From Pseudorhizobium pelagicum (GTDB lineage Bacteria > Pseudomonadota > Alphaproteobacteria > Rhizobiales > Rhizobiaceae), in NCBI GenBank assembly GCA_000722615.1, contig JOKI01000020.1, forward strand, positions 1 to 64,000: 64,000 bases of DNA. The letters are read 5' to 3'. The notes beneath the pieces were generated by a model. It was not told the DNA's origin. It made no database searches and saw nothing but the letters and a program-made list of their open reading frames with translations. The position numbers and the translations under genes were made by a program. This document shows, piece by piece, positions 23,365-30,558 of the stretch (within the stretch, counting starts at the first letter, position 1; each line of letters starts with the position of its first letter).

Positions 23365-24177
23365 ATGGCAATCAGACCATACTGGCGCGGCTACCTGAAG
23401 CTTTCCCTGGTGACATGTCCTGTCGCAATGACGCCGGCCACCAGCGAGAGCGAGAAGGTTCGCTTCCATACCCTCAACAAGGAAACGGGAAACCGCGTCG
23501 TGTCGCAGTACGTGGATTCCGTCACGGGCGAGCCTGTGCAGAACGAGGACGAGGCGAAGGGCTACGCCCGTGGCGAGAACGACTATGTGATCCTGACGGA
23601 CGACGATCTCGACGCCGTCCAGCTCGACACGGTTAAGACGATCGACATCGAGAAGTTCGTCCCGGCCGACAGCATCGAATGGGTCTACCTGGAAAAGCCG
23701 CACTATCTGGCACCCGACGATCCCGTAGGTCAGGACGCCTTCGCGGTGATCCGCGACGCCATGAAGGCCGACGACGTCGTCGGCATCTCCAAGCTGGTGA
23801 TAGGACGGCGCGAACGGGCGGTTGTTCTGGAGCCGCGCGGCGAAGGCATCGTGCTCTGGACGCTCCGCTTCGGCGACGAGGTGCGCCGGGAGGAGAGCTA
23901 CTTCGAAGACATCGATGACGACGCCGATCCAGAACTCGTCCCCCTCGTACAGAAGCTGATCAAGCAGAAGACCGCCCATTGGTCGCCGACAATGGTGAGC
24001 GACCCGATTCAGGAAGCCCTACTGTCGATCATCGCGGAGAAGAAGAAGGCGCTGAAGCCTGCGAAGAAGGCCAAGGCGAAGGCCGAGGATACGCCCACGT
24101 CCAACGTCGTCGACATCATGGCCGCACTCAAGCAAAGCCTCGCAGCCGAACGCAAGAACGACCGGAAGGCGGGTTGA
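23365..24177 (+). CDS. ku: DNA end-binding protein Ku (second of tandem pair)
   Basis: This 270-residue Ku protein begins MAIRPYWRGYLKLSLVTCPV and carries the same core (IEKFVPADSIEWVYLEKPHY, VGISKLVIGRRERAVVLEPR). It ends in a shorter basic tail, KKAKAKAEDTP, then a helix VVDIMAALKQSLAAE. GAGGAG seven bases before the ATG sets the start. The two Ku proteins differ clearly and could form a heterodimer, as known for paired rhizobial Ku proteins. LigD, often next to such genes, is not in the window. Confidence 0.95.
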   Translation: MAIRPYWRGYLKLSLVTCPVAMTPATSESEKVRFHTLNKETGNRVVSQYVDSVTGEPVQNEDEAKGYARGENDYVILTDDDLDAVQLDTVKTIDIEKFVPADSIEWVYLEKPHYLAPDDPVGQDAFAVIRDAMKADDVVGISKLVIGRRERAVVLEPRGEGIVLWTLRFGDEVRREESYFEDIDDDADPELVPLVQKLIKQKTAHWSPTMVSDPIQEALLSIIAEKKKALKPAKKAKAKAEDTPTSNVVDIMAALKQSLAAERKNDRKAG

Positions 24178-24368
24178 TAACCTTCAGCTGCGACAACTGC
24201 AGCGGCGTCAGGTGGGTGTGCGAGTCTCATCCTCGGATGCCGTGGCGAGCCGTCCAAGGCTGCAGATGCGGTGGCGCCGGGATGCCCTTCCCCGTCTGCA
24301 ACAGCAACAGGCCTAGCCTGCACCCAGAATGGCCGCAGGAGGCGAACGATCACGGGAGGAGAACCAAA

Positions 24369-24491
24369 ATGAAGGATCCAGTGGACCTCGTACTCTGCGA
24401 GCCGGCACCTTTTCTGTTCGGCGCGAACGGCCACTTCAGTGTGACTGACGGTTCGTCCGTCTGGATCGTCGTCGTGACGTGCCGCCCGTGA
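24369..24491 (+). CDS. Coupled 40-aa small ORF upstream of DUF4334 gene
   Basis: GGGAGGA at 24354-24360 lies eight bases before an ATG that opens a 40-codon frame, MKDPVDLVLCEPAPFLFGAN and on to VVVTCRP. Its TGA overlaps a GTG (GTGA) that starts the broken DUF4334 gene, a typical coupling layout. The peptide is mildly hydrophobic with no clear signal. It may be a true small protein or a translated leader. Confidence 0.45.
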   Translation: MKDPVDLVLCEPAPFLFGANGHFSVTDGSSVWIVVVTCRP

Positions 24492-25026
24492 AGCAAAGCC
24501 CGCTGCAAGCGACGTTGCAGGCCGAGGTCGCCCAATGGTTTCATTCACTTGATCCAGTGCGGCCGGAAGATATGATAGGAGTGTGGAAGGGTGTCGGACA
24601 TCCCTCAGGACATCCGCTCGACGGGGTGCTGGAGAACCTGCACTGGTTCGGGAAGCGGATTCATACCGATCTGCGCGCGGACGCCCTTCTGTTCGAGGGA
24701 GAACCCGGGCGCCTGGTTCCGGTTGATCCCAAGTTCTTCCCGACAGCTTCGCAAACAGGTTCGCTGCGTTCGGCCGGTCCACCCGCGCACGCAATCTGTT
24801 CTCGCACATCAGGCCGCGGGTCCGTGCCCAAGGAGCGACGGCTACTTTGCGGACGCTGGCGGACGACGGCGTGATGACTGCGGCAATGGCGTACGAGCGG
24901 CAGCCGATCACAGATTACTTCCGTCGCGTAAACGAGCACGAGATCGCCGGAATGATGGTCGTCGAGCACGACTCCCGCAGGTACTTCTTTCGGCTGACGA
25001 AGGCGGAGGCCGGAGCCGGAGCATGA
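24488..25026 (+). pseudogene. Frameshifted GXWXG/DUF4334 protein gene
   Basis: The first frame gives EDMIGVWKGVGHPSGHPLDG, then VLENLHWFGKRIHTDLRADA and LLFEGEPGRLVPVDPKFFP, the GXWXG domain (G-x-W-x-G, G-H-P-L-D-G). Near 24745 the match moves by one base. The other frame continues FANRFAAFGRSTRARNLFSH, then GVMTAAMAYERQPITDYFRR, then HDSRRYFFRLTKAE, the DUF4334 domain, ending at the TGA at 25024. A complete gene would encode about 179 residues. The GTG start overlaps the preceding small frame. Function of the family is unknown. A single-base indel or a sequencing error explains the break. Confidence 0.8.
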
Positions 25027-25232
25027 AGAACCTGTTCTCGAAACTCCGGACGGCCGCTACATCATCGTCAGAGCGCGCCAATCTTCATGTAGAAGATCAG
25101 CCAACAGGGCCTGGCAGTGCCGGTGGTTATGCTGAGGCCACACCAAGAGATGGCCCAGCTTCTAAAGCTTGCCGAGCGGCGGCGGCAGCACCCGTTCAGG
25201 TGCCAATTGAGTTTCCCGGCGGGATCAGCTAA
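25023..25232 (+). CDS. Doubtful 69-aa ORF
   Basis: An ATG overlapping the stop of the DUF4334 relic (ATGA) opens a frame starting MKNLFSKLRTAATSSSERAN. The composition is Ala/Gly/Pro-rich. In another frame the same DNA reads TPDGRYIIVRAR, which resembles the start of a small rhizobial protein often seen near ku genes (from memory, TPDGRYI(I/V)VRGRLWR). The stretch may therefore be a broken relic rather than a gene. Confidence 0.25.
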   Translation: MKNLFSKLRTAATSSSERANLHVEDQPTGPGSAGGYAEATPRDGPASKACRAAAAAPVQVPIEFPGGIS

Positions 25233-25297
25233 TTCCGGGAGCTGGCAGCACAGTCCGCGATGAGCACGAGGGGCATCAGGAGCTAGAGTTTCGATCG

Positions 25298-25480
25298 ATG
25301 TCTGCCGGTTCCACTGCGGTTCAGCGGGAGCTCGCGCGGCTGATCATGGACATCTTTCAAGTGGATGTCTCGCCCCTTGACCGGCTGGGGCATGATCCAA
25401 GCGTCGTCTCCTTCGGCTGGTGGTGCGGCGATGAGCTGGTCGCCAGTGTGGGGCTTTACGAGCGGCAATGTGGCTGCTGA
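25298..25480 (+). pseudogene. N-terminal fragment of a GNAT acetyltransferase
   Basis: The frame encodes ELARLIMDIFQVDVSPLDRL, GHDPSVVSFGWWCGDELVAS and VGLYERQ, matching the start of a GNAT-type N-acetyltransferase (first helices and beta strands). It then stops at TGA after CGC, near residue 60, before the acetyl-CoA-binding site. The following DNA does not continue the fold in any frame. A GGAG-like site precedes the ATG. It is a truncated gene. Confidence 0.7.
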
Positions 25481-26379
25481 GAGAAAAAGTTGCGTGGTTC
25501 AGGGTGCGGTCGGTCGCGGTGAGCGAGGTGACGTTATCACCATCGACCCACACATGATTAGAAGTATAGCATTGAGTGGCGATATCGATGTCGATCCCCC
25601 TGGAAGCTCGATCTGTCAATCGGTGGTAACGGGGCTCTGACGCGATCCTGGTGGCATCAAGGCTACTACAATAGCACTACAGGGCGTACAGGCAGGGCAG
25701 CCGACTTTTCCCCTCAGTGGGCTAAAACATCCTTGCAATTCTGGAACGACGATCCATAAATACCGGGATGATTGAACGCAGCCCATCACCTCTGGGATCG
25801 GGAATGCCGTGCAGAAACACTGTATGGCACGCCGCTGGCGGTCGAACAGACACTTCGCGACCAGGGTCTCCTCAGGGTGAAGGGTTTGGACGCCCCCAAT
25901 ACCGTTCGCAGGCGGTTATCTAACCCCGGATGAGACCTCCATACTGCAGAGGTTCTTCTCGGAGGTGGGACTGACGGACGCCGACGGACTACGCCACTGA
26001 GCTAATCGGAAGACAATGGCAGATCGCGATCCTACGAAGGCGGACGGTTCCGGCAGGATATCGTTGGCGGAAAGCAAGCGGCCTCGCCTGCCGGCCTGTG
26101 GACGGAGTAAGGGCAGACCTCCACCCTTGCTCCGTTCAAGTCCTTCACGCACTCGATCGCCGCGCCGAGCTCGCAACCGTCTCGTCCGTTCTCGTAGAAT
26201 TCCCTTGGGACTGCCGTGGCATGTAATCCCTCCGCAATGCTTCAGGATCATGATTGCCATAGGATGAGAGGCCGTTTCGGGGCGGGATGAAAGCAAACCG
26301 GTCAGACCTGAATACCCTACGCGCACTGCGGCTTCTGATCACGAAGAAACGCCGCTGAACAACCAAGAACGTTCGCAGT
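25481..26379. other. Degraded stretch without intact genes
   Basis: Only short frames occur. Two look like gene remnants on the plus strand. TPLAVEQTLRDQGLLRVKGL then DAPNTVRRRL (about 25825-25920) resembles the linker of a tyrosine recombinase/integrase. PFAGGYLTPDETSILQRFFS then EVGLTDADGLRH (about 25900-25999) ends at a natural stop. Neither has a start or complete domain. The minus-strand sequence near 25965-26005 resembles a tRNA D-arm by chance. No ribosome binding sites were seen. The stretch is probably scrap DNA from past recombination. Confidence 0.4.
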
Positions 26380-27372
26380 TTACCTGATTAATCCGCCTTC
26401 CCCGTCCGAATAATTGACCGGCATCCATCGAAAGGTGCTGCCATCTTGCAAAACATTGCCGATCCCGGGGAAAGCGATATGTGCACCGGCGACAAGATAG
26501 CCTTCCCGTACCGCCTCGGCGAATGCAGCTTGGCGAGAGGCGACGGCCGAAGGATGGTCGACATCGAACTCTATGGTCACGCCTGGTTGATCAAACTGAA
26601 CAATATCGCCGTGGGTGATGTCACCCCAGAACACGATCTTCCTGCCTCCGCTTTCGACGACGATGGAGCTATGGCCCGGGGTGTGTCCGGTACGCAGGAT
26701 GGAATTGAAGCCCGGGATGACCTGCTGATTATCTTTGAAGTAGACTACTTTATCGCGCTGCAGGTATGGCCGCAGGCATTCCTCTGCCTCAATGAACAGC
26801 TGCTCCGTCACGCCTTGGGGCCGAGCGCCAGCCGGCGTCTTTATCCAGAAGTCTAAATCCCTTTGGGGAACATGGAGGGTGGCCTTCTCGAAAACGACCT
26901 TCCCGTCGCTTATCAGTCCGCCTGAATGGTCGGTATGAATATGGGTCAGGATCACATGATCGACCTGCGATGCCTTGTAACCTGACGCTTCTAGGTTCTT
27001 GAGCAGATGTCCTGCCTCCGGCCCCAAGTAGGCTCCGGTGCCTGCGTCGATCAACACCAGGCGTTCGCCGTCATTGATCAGAAAGGCATTGACGGAGGTA
27101 TCGGTGGGGATTTCACGAAATGCCTCTTGCAGAATCCGCTTTGCATCCTCCTGCGGAATGCTTCTGTACATCTCCGGCAGCGGAAGCGGCAATGTGCCGT
27201 CCAGCAAAGCGGTGACTTCTAACTCGCCAACAGATGTCCTGTAGAACCCCGGTGCCTGAAAGCTCTGCCTCGACGCTGCCGCGAAGGATGACGGCGCTGG
27301 GCCAGCAGTAGCGGCAAGGGCGGCGATTGCTGACGCACCCTTCAGGACATGTCTTCTCGTAACGTTGTTCAT
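26380..27372 (-). CDS. Tat-exported metallo-beta-lactamase-fold hydrolase
   Basis: This 330-residue protein has a twin-arginine signal (TRRHVLKGASAIAALAATAG, with R-R at residues 5-6) and should be exported folded to the periplasm. The MBL core has the zinc motif HIHTDHSGG, a downstream His in RTGHTPGHSS and an Asp in FWGDITHG. The overall plan matches MBL-fold hydrolases such as lactonases and related enzymes, not class B beta-lactamases. GAAGGA upstream of the ATG at 27372 fixes the start. A LysR regulator gene lies upstream on the same strand, 159 bp away. Substrate unknown. Confidence 0.9.
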   Translation of the reverse strand: MNNVTRRHVLKGASAIAALAATAGPAPSSFAAASRQSFQAPGFYRTSVGELEVTALLDGTLPLPLPEMYRSIPQEDAKRILQEAFREIPTDTSVNAFLINDGERLVLIDAGTGAYLGPEAGHLLKNLEASGYKASQVDHVILTHIHTDHSGGLISDGKVVFEKATLHVPQRDLDFWIKTPAGARPQGVTEQLFIEAEECLRPYLQRDKVVYFKDNQQVIPGFNSILRTGHTPGHSSIVVESGGRKIVFWGDITHGDIVQFDQPGVTIEFDVDHPSAVASRQAAFAEAVREGYLVAGAHIAFPGIGNVLQDGSTFRWMPVNYSDGEGGLIR

Positions 27373-27531
27373 AGTGATTTCCTTCGACAATCTTGGCTGG
27401 TCCGGCTCGGGGATGGAGGGAGCCGACGGCTTGTGACCGTTCGAAGGTAGGATGGCGGAGCGCAGGCAATTAGCCTCTGTTTTCGGATCGCGCTGTAAAC
27501 AATCCAGCTACAATCCACCGCCAGGCGTGTC

Positions 27532-28449
27532 CTAACGCGGGTCGTGCAACACCTCGTTGAGGTGGTCGGCGAGATAGTCCAGGAAGGTTTTCACTTTTAG
27601 AGGCTGGACGCGGCCGCCGGCTCTAACAGCGTATAAAGTGGCATCAGGACCGGACCACTCCGGGAGGATGCGAACGATCTCTCCAGCCTGCACCGCATGC
27701 TGAACAAGGTATGGGTTGGTGAGTTGGATCCCCTGACCTCTAACCAGAAATTCGTACAATGCTTCCGGGTCTGTGGCGACGACGGCCGGATTGATGGGAT
27801 AATCCTGGATTTCGCCCTTCGATTTCAGCGGCCAGGAATGGTGCAGACGGCCGTAGTACAGCTGCGTTACGAGGCAGCCATGATCTACGAGCTGCGACGG
27901 GTGCTCCGGCGTGCCATTCTTCTGAAGGTATTCCTTTGAAGCGTATAGCGCCGTTGGTATCTCGACAAGGCGACGGGCCGCGAGATCGGAGTCTGGCATC
28001 TGCCCGTGCCATAGGCGACAAGCTACATCAATGTCCTCGTGCACGATGTTCTTGACATCGTGGTCGAGCAGCAACTGCAGCTTAACGTCGGGGTAGGCCG
28101 CGCGAAAACCAACAAACAGTGGCGCCAACGCTTTGGTGACCAGCCAGTGAGGCGCGGTCACCCGAAGCCAGCCTGATGGCTTGTCTTGTACCTGATCAAC
28201 CGCACTTTCTGCATCCGCCATCAGACGCCCGAGGAATTGACAATGTTCGAAATAGACGGAACCGGCCTCTGTCAATCGAATGCTCCGCGTCGTTCGATGG
28301 AGGAGCTTCGCCCCCAGCCTCCGCTCTAGGTCCTGAACTTTCTTGCTAACCCGGGCCTTGGACGTTCTCAAGCTGTCCGCTGCGGCAGTGAAACTCCCCC
28401 GCTGCACCACCTCGAGAAATGCCAACGTGTCACTTAGGTCCCGAAGCAT
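27532..28449 (-). CDS. LysR-family transcriptional regulator
   Basis: This 305-residue protein carries the N-terminal winged HTH (LAFLEVVQRGSFTAAADSLR, then TSKARVSKKVQDLERRLG) and a periplasmic-binding-protein-like effector domain (from about residue 90). It belongs to the group with HRTTRSIRLTEAG in the wing, common among CrgA-like regulators. It is encoded upstream of, and codirectional with, the exported MBL-fold gene, so that gene is a plausible but unproven target. No strong ribosome binding site is evident beyond GGAG. Confidence 0.92.
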   Translation of the reverse strand: MLRDLSDTLAFLEVVQRGSFTAAADSLRTSKARVSKKVQDLERRLGAKLLHRTTRSIRLTEAGSVYFEHCQFLGRLMADAESAVDQVQDKPSGWLRVTAPHWLVTKALAPLFVGFRAAYPDVKLQLLLDHDVKNIVHEDIDVACRLWHGQMPDSDLAARRLVEIPTALYASKEYLQKNGTPEHPSQLVDHGCLVTQLYYGRLHHSWPLKSKGEIQDYPINPAVVATDPEALYEFLVRGQGIQLTNPYLVQHAVQAGEIVRILPEWSGPDATLYAVRAGGRVQPLKVKTFLDYLADHLNEVLHDPR

Positions 28450-28793
28450 CAGTATCTCCTGGCTAGCTCGCAGAGGCTAACGCCCTGAGCGGCAATGAAC
28501 ATCAAAGACAAGCGCCTGGAAGGCGACCGGCAGACATTTAAAGGACTTGGTTGCTGCCCGCGACGCAAAAATGCATGCGAAGGGAGTTAAGTAGGCAGAG
28601 GTGACGCTGTGGGCTCGAAGGTTGCTAATTCCGCTGCTGGTATGGAAGTCATTCGACACTCTTGCCCGCGTCGACGGGGTTCGATCCGCTGCCCGCGGCT
28701 CTTTGGCCGAGCCTCTGCTCGGGCTGACTTTCTGCAGCGCACGCGCTGTATTGAATTTACCTTGAGCCCACGGTTTTAGGCCCGGAGGCCTCT
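28450..28793. other. Intergenic region
   Basis: It separates the leftward LysR gene from the rightward AraC-like gene and must contain both promoters. A 60-codon minus-strand frame at 28659-28477 has no ribosome binding site and is not recognised. A GGAGG just before 28794 serves the AraC gene. Confidence 0.4.
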
Positions 28794-29288
28794 TTGATCG
28801 GGGCGAAAATCCTCAAATTACACGCGTTCAGCCACCTTGGCGGACTGGGGCTTTTTCTGGAAATTCTGCAGGACATTGAGGCCGCGTCGCAGAAGCGGCT
28901 CCTTGCCAGCGAGCACTTCCTTTCAGTCTATAACCAGATGTCGGACCGCAGGCACCGGCGCATCGACCAAGCTATCCAGATCCTGCAATCGGTTCCGGGC
29001 GCTCAAATGCACGAAGTGGCGGCACAGGTCGGTTTCGAACCTTCCGCTTTTCCCCGCGCCTTCCGGCGCCTTACTGGCATGCATTTTTCGGCCTATAGCC
29101 GATCTGTCCGCGTCTGGCGCGCGCGCACCCTTCTCGCTGAGACCGAGATTCCCATCACCGACGTGTGCTTTGAAGCCGGCTTCAACAACCTGTCCAACTT
29201 CAATCGTTACTTCAGGATAGAAACAGGGCTCACCCCTCGCGCCTATCGGACCGCAGCCCGCATCAGGAGGCGATCTATAGTCTCTTAG
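28794..29288 (+). CDS. AraC-family regulator, C-terminal part only
   Basis: The 164-residue product has the two HTH motifs of AraC/XylS proteins: MHEVAAQVGFEPSAFPRAFR and ITDVCFEAGFNNLSNFNRYF, followed by GLTPRAYR. Upstream of residue 50 only the linker helix (LFLEILQDIEAASQKRLLAS) remains; the usual N-terminal effector domain of about 130 residues is missing, and the frame is closed by a stop at 28752. GGAGG lies five bases before TTG at 28794, so a short protein may still be made. It is probably a 5'-truncated gene; whether it still binds DNA is open. Confidence 0.7.
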   Translation: MIGAKILKLHAFSHLGGLGLFLEILQDIEAASQKRLLASEHFLSVYNQMSDRRHRRIDQAIQILQSVPGAQMHEVAAQVGFEPSAFPRAFRRLTGMHFSAYSRSVRVWRARTLLAETEIPITDVCFEAGFNNLSNFNRYFRIETGLTPRAYRTAARIRRRSIVS

Positions 29289-29485
29289 CAAAGAAGCTGC
29301 TCCTGTTGAGCTGACTGAGGCGGCATTCGCCTCGACCACCCCTGATACTCGCTAGCGAGACCGCGGACACCTCCCCCTGATCTACCGCAGAGGGTTCCGG
29401 CCGACACGAAAAGCCTGATCCTTTCGGTCCAGGCCGGCATCTTCGGCGACCTTGCCCAAATTGCCATGACATTCGCGTTCGCAGA

Positions 29486-30003
29486 TTATTTGCCCTGCCC
29501 TTGCGACCGCGCCTCCGCCAGCGATGCAGCGATTGCGGCGATGGAGCGAAACCGGACGAGCGGATCGTCCTTCGAGGGCATGAAACCTCGGCGCTGCCAG
29601 AACCGAGCCGCTTCCTGATCGACTGCATTGACCATCAACGCTCGGCCACCGATCAGAGCAGCGGCCTGGACGCATCGCTCAAGGGCATGTTTCACCAGAC
29701 CTGTACCGATGCCCCTTCCCGCCCACTCCTTGTCCGTCGCAAGCTGGCCGAGGAGAAGGCAGGGAACCGGATCGGGCGGTTGCCCGGTGCGGATTGAGCG
29801 CGGCAGGATCGCAGGAACGACAGCGGTCGGCGCCAAGCCCTAATATCCTGCGACGCGCCCCGTCTCGTGGACGACGAGAACCGCCGTGAAACCTTTTTCC
29901 TGATTGGAAAGCGCGCGCGTCTTCAGCCAATGATCGAGCGTCGGCTTGCCGCAGGAAAATTCGGCTCATGCGCGGCCGTAAGCGCTTCTGGAGCCGATAA
30001 TAC
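29486..30003 (-). pseudogene. tacT: Broken TacT-type GNAT toxin gene
   Basis: Three pieces in two frames rebuild a full GNAT toxin of the TacT/AtaT class. They are LSAPEALTAAHEP, then (other frame) EFSCGKPTLDHWLKTRALSN plus QEKGFTAVLVVHETGRVAGY, then GLAPTAVVPAILPRSIRTGQ through the acetyl-CoA site RGIGTGLVKHAL to the end. Between GY and GL an in-frame TAG (29840-29842) replaces what is normally Tyr, and a frameshift lies near 29967. TacT toxins acetylate aminoacyl-tRNAs to stop translation; this copy should be inactive. It starts seven bases after the stop of the broken antitoxin gene, the family's usual order. Confidence 0.85.
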
Positions 30004-30009
30004 AAAAGC

Positions 30010-30323
30010 TTATTGCTTCGGCTTGTAGCCGGCTTCCCACGGAGCGGGCCGCCTGGCCAGTTCCACCATCTCGGGAACCGGAGCGGCCGGCAGGGACAAG
30101 ACAACCATGAAATCAGCGAAGCCTTCCGGGTCATGCGGATGAGCCCCTGCTCCATAACGACTTCTTCTGCGGCGCGCACAGCGGCCTCCCCCACGAAATC
30201 GGTTCGTGAGCGGCCGCGCAGGCTTGCCGCACGATCGACAGATCACGAAACCAAGGTCGACTTGCTGCGGAACGAGGCAATCGCAACCACCGTCATCCCG
30301 CGCGGCAGCGGAGTTTCGCGCGT
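30010..30323 (-). pseudogene. tacA: Broken TacA-type (DUF1778) antitoxin gene
   Basis: The remnants of a ribbon-helix-helix antitoxin can be read in alternate frames: VPQQVDL, then DRAASLRGRSRTDFVGEAAV followed by RAAEEVVMEQGLIRM, then DPEGFADFMVVLSLPAAPVP and VELARRPAPWE. At least two frameshifts (near 30245-30260 and 30140) are needed to join them. AAGGAGG lies just before the expected start, where an ACG now stands instead of ATG. It directly precedes the toxin remnant. Loss of both partners agrees with neutral decay of a toxin-antitoxin module. Confidence 0.8.
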
Positions 30324-30440
30324 AGCCTCCTTCACTCAGGCGCAATGCGAGCCTGGGCCCAGATGTGCGATCGAATACCGCGTTGCGCTCAGCCTAGTCC
30401 GCAACGGCGAGAACTCATATTTCGACAAGAGGGCAAATAA

Positions 30441-30558
30441 ATAATCATTTCTCGACGCTAGAACCGGATCCGCGACGGTCGCCCGTGGCCACAATAAATG
30501 TTTCTCGATATTGAGCCGACACAATAATCGCTTTACGATGGCATAAACGTTTTATCGA
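30441..30558 (+). promoter_or_regulatory. Four operator-like direct repeats upstream of fic
   Basis: Four copies of a 15-16 bp element with consensus ATAA(T/A)CRTTTYTCGA lie at 30441, 30494, 30524 and 30543. Copies 2 to 4 cover the expected promoter, and the last one ends on the first base of the fic ATG. No such element was noticed elsewhere in the window. They look like binding sites for a repressor, but no regulator gene sits beside them. Confidence 0.55.

Noticed and set aside
25965..26005. tRNA-like D-arm on the minus strand (TTAGCTCAGTGGCGTAG)
   Set aside because: No anticodon stem, T-arm (GGTTCGAATCC) or CCA-side acceptor pairing follows, and the plus strand reads as the end of a protein frame, so this is chance similarity.
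29391..29490. Minus-strand HGNLGKVAEDAGLDRKDQ as a Fis-type HTH remnant
   Set aside because: The resemblance to NtrC-type C-terminal helices is short, and no other part of such a regulator is present.
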